Part shown: in pieces, positions 58,947-64,000 of the stretch | Position numbering within the stretch: the first letter of the stretch is position 1 | Layout of the letters: each line of letters begins with the position of its first letter | Assembly (NCBI RefSeq): GCF_022682495.2 | Contig: NC_071388.1 | Span: 15,487,171 to 15,551,170, forward strand | Direction: 5' to 3' | Length of the DNA stretch: 64,000 nucleotides | Source: Desmodus rotundus | Lineage: Eukaryota; Chordata; Mammalia; Chiroptera; Phyllostomidae | Translations under genes and position numbers: made by a program | The notes under the pieces: generated by a model | Seen by the model: the letters and a program-made list of their open reading frames with translations, nothing else | Database searches by the model: none | Told to the model about the DNA's origin: nothing

Positions 58947-61900
58947 CAGTTACGCTCTACTTTCTAATTCTCTGATTTGGGAAATCTCTTAAGTCAGGTA
59001 TTTAATCTATTCATTTGATTCTTTATGTTTCTTCTCTTTTATTGTATATCTCATTTATTTATCTTTTTTATTTCAGAATCTAAGAGTTTTTCTTGATATT
59101 TTCTTCCAACCTTATTGTCATTCCTAACTTTAGTTAATTCAAATGTTCTTTGTTTGATTCACGAGTTTAATATTTTCTTCAGTCATTCCAAAGATAGAAT
59201 TATACCTTTTGTTTTCCCTTGTTATAGTTTTTTCTCAATTTCTTCTAGTAACACTAGGTAAATTTCCAATTTTATTTTTTTCTATTTTTTTTCCTTTCCT
59301 GTTGTAAAACATTCATGTTTTGCTTGCTAATTTACATTTTAAAATAAGATAATAGAAGGTCTGTTTGTTAATGTTGTTTTTGGTGGCAAAAATGCTGTTG
59401 ATGCTGTTTTAGATGAGTGGACAAACAGCCAGCTATTTTGCTGAGGAATCTTTATTGTTTTCTATTGGAAAGTTAAATGGGAAATAAAATGGAAGGAAAT
59501 AAATACTCTGTGTACATTTTTTCCATTAATTCCTATGATTTTAGCCTTGAATCAAACTACCACCATACATGCTATTTGCTTCCACTTCATCAGGAGCTCA
59601 CACAGGATTTTGTTGGCAAGACTGTCTCCTCCTCTAAACAAACCTCCCATCTCTGAATATATTCAAATATTGGCTTCATTTTCTTTTTCATTTTCAGTCA
59701 ACATTATTCTATCATCTCTTAAATCCTTTGATTTATTTAAAATCTCTGTGCTATTCCATGTGCCATACAGTGATTCTACAGGTCTATTTCATCCCTAGCA
59801 TTGCTGTCAGCTTAATGAATCCTAAGGAGAGAAAATAAATGCATTTTAGTGCAACATTCTAACTTAGCAATCTGAAGATTTAGAGATAAATGGAAAAATT
59901 AGCTGATATTATCAGTTGCCCCAGAATTTCGCAACTTAATACTCAACAGTGATACTCAGTGACAGGTGGGGTCCTCTCTCTGCCACCTGGACGGCTTCCA
60001 TAACAGGCCCATATCCAGCTCCTCCTTGCTTTACTGTGCCATCTGAGAGAGTTACAGCCAATTTTTCCTGGGAGAAGATTCTGAGCAAGTATTGAATTAA
60101 AATAAGACAAGTGCAGGAGCCTCAAATAATAGTTATCAATCTTGAAAATCACTGAATACACAGATTATTTTTTATCCTATCTGTTCAGTCAAATTTTATG
60201 GAAATACATTCAGTCATATTCTCCACTGCTTTTTGCAATGTTTTGCCTGTTGGCACTTTTCCAGAGTTCTAATATACACTAAATGGAAAAAATTATGTTG
60301 AAGGGTGTGTGTATAACTCACTTCCAGTGTGTCCTAATCAGAGACCTGTTAAAGAGTAGACCAACTTGTAGTTTCCATTTATGCTAACCCCTCTATCTTA
60401 TATCACGTCTCCCCTGCTTACATTTTAATGTTTATAACATTTTTCACTTGTGATCATCTTACCACATGGAGAGAGTAACCACTTTCTGGACAACTTTTAA
60501 TTATTGATATAAAAAAGTCACTTAAACATAGATTCTCTCCTTGTATTTCCAGTTGGTTTTGCTATTAATAAATGGATAGTTACAACACTTTTTCATTCTA
60601 GAACTATTCCACAAATCCTCTGACTTAACTATCTGAATTCAAAATCGTTGAGAAAGAGCTGTGCAAATTTCACATCTGTAGAACTTCACAAAAGAGCAAG
60701 CCAGAAATGAAATGTCATCTTAACACTTTAGAAACACTAAATTGATATTGTTTATAAACTTGGAAACAACAAAGCAGTGATTCTGACCCTGGACTCGAGG
60801 CTAAAACTGAATGAGAAGCAAAATGGGAGGCCAAAAGGAGAAGACGAGAACACAGATGTGTGTGTGAGACAGCAGGGGAAGCTGTGAATGCGGAATGTGG
60901 CTCAAGGCCACCAGGCTCTTTCTCTCAGCCTTTCACTAAAGAAGTAGTTGACGTCCTGATCAAATAAGCTTATGCAGAACTTTGAAAGTATTTAATATTT
61001 TTTTCTCATCTTCATAATAATCTCTTCTTATAAACCCTATTCATTAAGGGCCATTTAATTCTTTTTTTTTCCTGTGTCATCACAGGAAAAATCAATTTTT
61101 CTTGATTTTTTTCATCACAGCCTCCATCAATTATTTTAATACATATAAATACCTGTACTCTAAATTCATAATTCTTATTTAGCTCTTAGTGTAAGTAATG
61201 TGTCATCTTTTCCAAACTGAATGGTAGATTCAGTAAGAAGAGATATTTTTCATATATTGTTTGTAGTTTGTATGTGTAACATAGCATGCAAAATGCTGGA
61301 CTCTTAAGTGCATCAGATCCAGCCCTGCTTCTCTTCCCTTCAGCATATGAGGTGCTTCATAGGAGGTAGTTGTTATAGAAAGGCAAAGTCCAGCCACAAA
61401 GCTCTTCCATTTGTCTTTCTGTATACTTCTTTAAAGTTTTGTTTTTCTCTAATGCCTTGGTCCACACGATGTTGAAAGACTTCACTCTATGCCCCAGACT
61501 AATTTAATGAAAAGGGAAAAAGAATGTGGGCTTTGGAAACTTGCGTAGAGTAAGAGAAATGCATAGTGAGGCCTGAATGAGGACTCAGCTCTTGGCCTTC
61601 CATTCATTTCCACTGTGCTCAGAGCAGGAGAGAACACTATCATTTTCAGTCTTCAAGTCTGAATTCTTGGCTCTAGACACTCAATTCCACATCTGCATCT
61701 CTTCCTTTTTTCCAGATTTTTTCCACAGTTTTAGTTACATAACATTTTTGTGTGCATTATCTCATAGTCACATAAAGGTCAAACAAAACTTACTATCTCC
61801 ACATATTAATTTCTTAATATATGTTTTTTGTTTACATGTTTAATGAAACAGGAACATTTAACTAAAATCAGAGACATAGAACTTGAATCATATTTTTAAA

Positions 61901-63004
61901 TCCTTTATCTTGTACTTTCTCAGATAAGATTCTTTACGTATTCATTTGTAAATCACTGCATATTCTGGAAATATTTAAACATATATCCAAATGGAAAGAA
62001 CAACATAATTAATAGTAAAATAAACACTCAGTTTTTGTTTTGTTTATTTTTCCTCTCCCTTCCTGGCCTATGGACACCATGTGTATATGGTTTATGACTC
62101 ATAATTCCCAGCTTTATTTATCATTTTTCCCATGGTGATCCATCGCTTCTATCAGCATCCATAGGTTTTCCTTGCCTGATTTTCCTATAAAGTAAAAACC
62201 TAGATAATTATCAGAATAGCAGGCTCAACATTCCTTTTCTCATATCCAAAACTGAACGAGTAAGGTTTGGCAGTTAGCATACAACCAATCAAAATGAGAC
62301 TGTAGACTGACATACCCTAAAATAAATAGATAAGGAAAACCAAGATGAAAGTACAGCACTCACTACATGCTTTACACAGTCCACTAATTTCCAACACTAG
62401 TCTTCCTATAACACTGATTCCCTCATTATCCATTCTTTTCCAGTCCACAGATTCCCTGTCAAAATAATTCTACCTAGGTGTCAATCCCTTGGGATTATGA
62501 TTCCCACCTATTATAGAACGTATCTCTGCTACTATCTAGTAAATGTATTTGTATGGCTTTAGTCAGACTAGCAATTTCCCCCTGACAGACGTACACAGGA
62601 AATTGCAAATAGAGTACAGAGTCCTGGTTTAAAATTTATCTTAAATTCATTAGGCTTGTTAACATTATTTAAGAGTTATACAGAGAATCTCTGTATGAAA
62701 TATTTTATATGATTGCAACAGTGGATAAGGGAAATTATTAGCAAGAATAGAATGTCAGCTTTACACTAAAATCAAAAATATACTATGGAAAGCATATATT
62801 TTAGAACTATTTTTAACTGTCTGAAAAAACTATTTTTCACAAATGGCTTATAATCTCATTTTATTTTTATGATATTCTGGACCAAAATATGTATATCTGA
62901 GTATGGCAGCATCTTTCATTCTATCTCATTTTTTTCCACTTGTGCTGGCTACATCAATTGTACAACAATGATAATTGTATAAATTTTAAAAAGTACAGAA
63001 AACT
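58947..63004. other. long stretch without recognised genes
   Basis: About 4 kb of AT-rich DNA. A small perfect hairpin CCTGTGTCATCACAGG lies at 61071-61086. The segment 60780-60960 is less AT-rich but unassigned. Frames at 59535-59798 and 61577-61843 carry no motif. Confidence 0.45.
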
Positions 63005-63420
63005 CGGAAATTCTGGCAAAGATGGTGGTGTAGGTACATAAACTTCACTTACTTGCACAACCAAAAGAAGGATAATAAACAATTTAAAAACAAAAAAACA
63101 ACCAGAACTGCCAGAAAATTGAACTTTATGGAAGTTTAACAACCAAGGGGGTAAAGGAGAAACATTCATCCAGACTCACCACAGTACAGCGAAGTAGTTT
63201 GCCCCACTCTGGCGAATAGTTAAGGCTCTGCCCCTTACAACATAGCAAGTGCACTGAGGCAAAGAAATATGGCCCCAATGAAGGAAAAGATGAAAACTCA
63301 AGAAAAAGAACTAAGCGACAAGGAGATAGCCAACCTATCAGATGTAGAGTTCAAAACATTGATAATCAGGATGCTCACAGAACTTTGGGACACAGATAAA
63401 CTGGGAGGAACAACTGGAGA
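63005..63420 (+). mobile_element. L1 5' end: short 5' UTR plus ORF1 start, older subfamily
   Basis: Starts near TTCTGGCAAAGATGGTGGTG (YY1-like AAAGATGG at 63018-63025), then TTGCACAACCAAAAGAAGGA and CATTCATCCAGACTCACC. The 5' UTR is only about 260 bp, with GGCTCTGCCCCTTACAACAT before the ATG at 63269. ORF1 begins MAPMKEKMKTQEKEL and keeps IANLSDVEFKTLIIRMLTEL. The match to ORF1 is then lost near 63385-63420, where a second 5' UTR begins. Confidence 0.82.
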
Positions 63421-63454
63421 GCAATACAGACTGTGCAACCCAGGGTGCCAGTGA
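63269..63454 (+). pseudogene. L1 ORF1 N-terminal fragment, truncated
   Basis: 61 codons from ATG at 63269. The first 40 or so residues are typical of bat L1 ORF1 before the coiled coil (KEIANLSDVEFKTLIIRML). The last 20 residues are translated from unrelated 5' UTR-like DNA and end at a stop. The coiled coil, RRM and C-terminal domain are absent. Confidence 0.8.
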
Positions 63455-64000
63455 GGGAAAATAAAGCCTCAAACCTCTGACTGAAAACACATGTGGGGGT
63501 TGAGAAGGCAGAAGAAACTCCCTGCCTCACAGGAGAGTTTGCTGGAGAGACCCACAGGGCCCTAGAACATACACAAAACCACCCACAGAGGAATCAGCAC
63601 CAGAAGGGACCAATTTTCTTGAGGGAAGCAGGGAAGTGACTGAAAACCAGCAGAGAGCTGAGCAAGCAGCACTGTCCCCTCTCAGACCCCTCCCCAACAT
63701 ACAACATCACAATGCAGCCACGTGGGTTGCCCTGCCCTGGTGAATACCTAAACTCTGCCCCTTACTACATAAAGGGCAGATGAAGACCAAAAAAAAAAAT
63801 GGCCCAGATGAAAGAACAGATCAAAGCTCCAGAAAAAAATACAACTAAGTGACCAAGAGATAGGCAACCTATCAGATGCACAGTTCAAAACACTGGTAAT
63901 CAGGAAGCTCACAGAACTGGTTGAGTATGGTGGCAAATTAGATGAAAAAATGAAGGCTATGCAAAGTGAATTAAAGGAAAATATATAGGGAACAAACAGT
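63421..64000 (+). mobile_element. second L1 5' end, younger subfamily, runs off the window
   Basis: ACACATGTGGGGGTTGAGAA, CCTCACAGGAGAGTTTGCTG, GAGACCCACAGGGCCCTAGA, GGAATCAGCACCAGAAGGGA, CCTGCCCTGGTGAATACCTA and an A run lead to the ATG at 63799. This matches the 5' UTR of bat L1s better than the element before it. The rest of the element lies beyond 64000. Confidence 0.82.
63799..64000 (+). pseudogene. L1 ORF1 start with frameshift and stop
   Basis: Starts MAQMKEQIKAPEK, then an apparent extra A in the run at 63833-63839 shifts the frame and a stop follows after 17 codons (TGA at 63850). The original frame continues as NLSDAQFKTLVIRKLTELVE and is closed again by TAG at 63986, where C to T at a CAG codon is the simplest cause. 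The copy therefore cannot make ORF1 protein. Confidence 0.8.

Noticed and set aside
61071..61086. Perfect hairpin CCTGTGTCATCACAGG
   Set aside because: A 6-bp stem with a 4-base loop arises often by chance. No flanking transposon ends or terminator context.
1..64000. CRISPR arrays, bacterial operons, phage or plasmid genes
   Set aside because: Every recognisable element is a mammalian transposon. No direct-repeat/spacer array or prokaryotic gene signature is present.

Overview
The window looks like about 64 kb of intergenic DNA from a bat, most likely a yangochiropteran. I recognise no protein-coding gene, rRNA, tRNA gene or CRISPR array. Three things point to a bat. First, there are at least seven tRNA-derived SINEs of the VES type, with a head reading GGCCCTGGCYRGTGTGGCTC, a degenerate B box of the GGTTCAATTCCC kind and a CT-rich tail. 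Second, there are many L1 3' ends whose antisense strand reads TTATTGTTGTTCAAGTACAG and then runs C-rich. Third, the L1 ORF1 starts have the bat-like beginning MAPMKEKMK / MAQMKEQIK. The sequence is AT-rich and CpG-poor, and every open frame is short (164 residues at most). The longer frames fall in repeats, low-complexity DNA or unsupported single frames. Species cannot be fixed from the sequence alone.

Layout. 1-8.5 kb: the 3' end of a mariner element at the left edge, a MER5A relic, a MIR, copy 1 of a 210-bp TA-flanked MITE, copy A of an unclassified LTR-like repeat and an MLT1 LTR. 8.5-14 kb: L1 3' end, two VES SINEs, an old L1 in two opposed pieces carrying a (TTC)n microsatellite, and an L2. 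17-26.5 kb: a bat L1 with a twin-priming inversion, an internally deleted mariner, two MLT2-type LTRs, an old L1 end, a 129-bp local duplication, two different MITEs and an MLT1-like LTR. 28-32.2 kb: four VES SINEs and a hAT relic with its 8-bp target duplication. 36-41.6 kb: a possible retrocopy tail, an MLT-like relic, copy B of the LTR-like repeat, a 54-bp minisatellite, and an LTR-like element with an internal array of about 30-bp units. 43-51.9 kb: MITE copy 3, MER5A, MIR, two L1 3' ends, several MLT-like relics and a cluster of octamer motifs. 54.6-64 kb: an L1 fragment, a 2.8-kb minus-strand ORF1-only (HAL1-like) element interrupted by a SINE, and at the right edge a plus-strand L1 5' end followed at once by a second L1 5' end.

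The window is an archive of transposition rather than a set of genes working together. The ancient layer is MIR, L2, MER5A, MLT1/MLT2 and old L1. The bat layer is VES SINEs, bat L1/HAL1-like elements, mariner and MITEs. I found no convincing new biological system. The best leads are the three-copy MITE family, the ORF1-only L1 derivative with a matching 5' end, the doubled L1 5' end, the LTR with an internal minisatellite, and two repeat-free stretches that may hold regulatory DNA.
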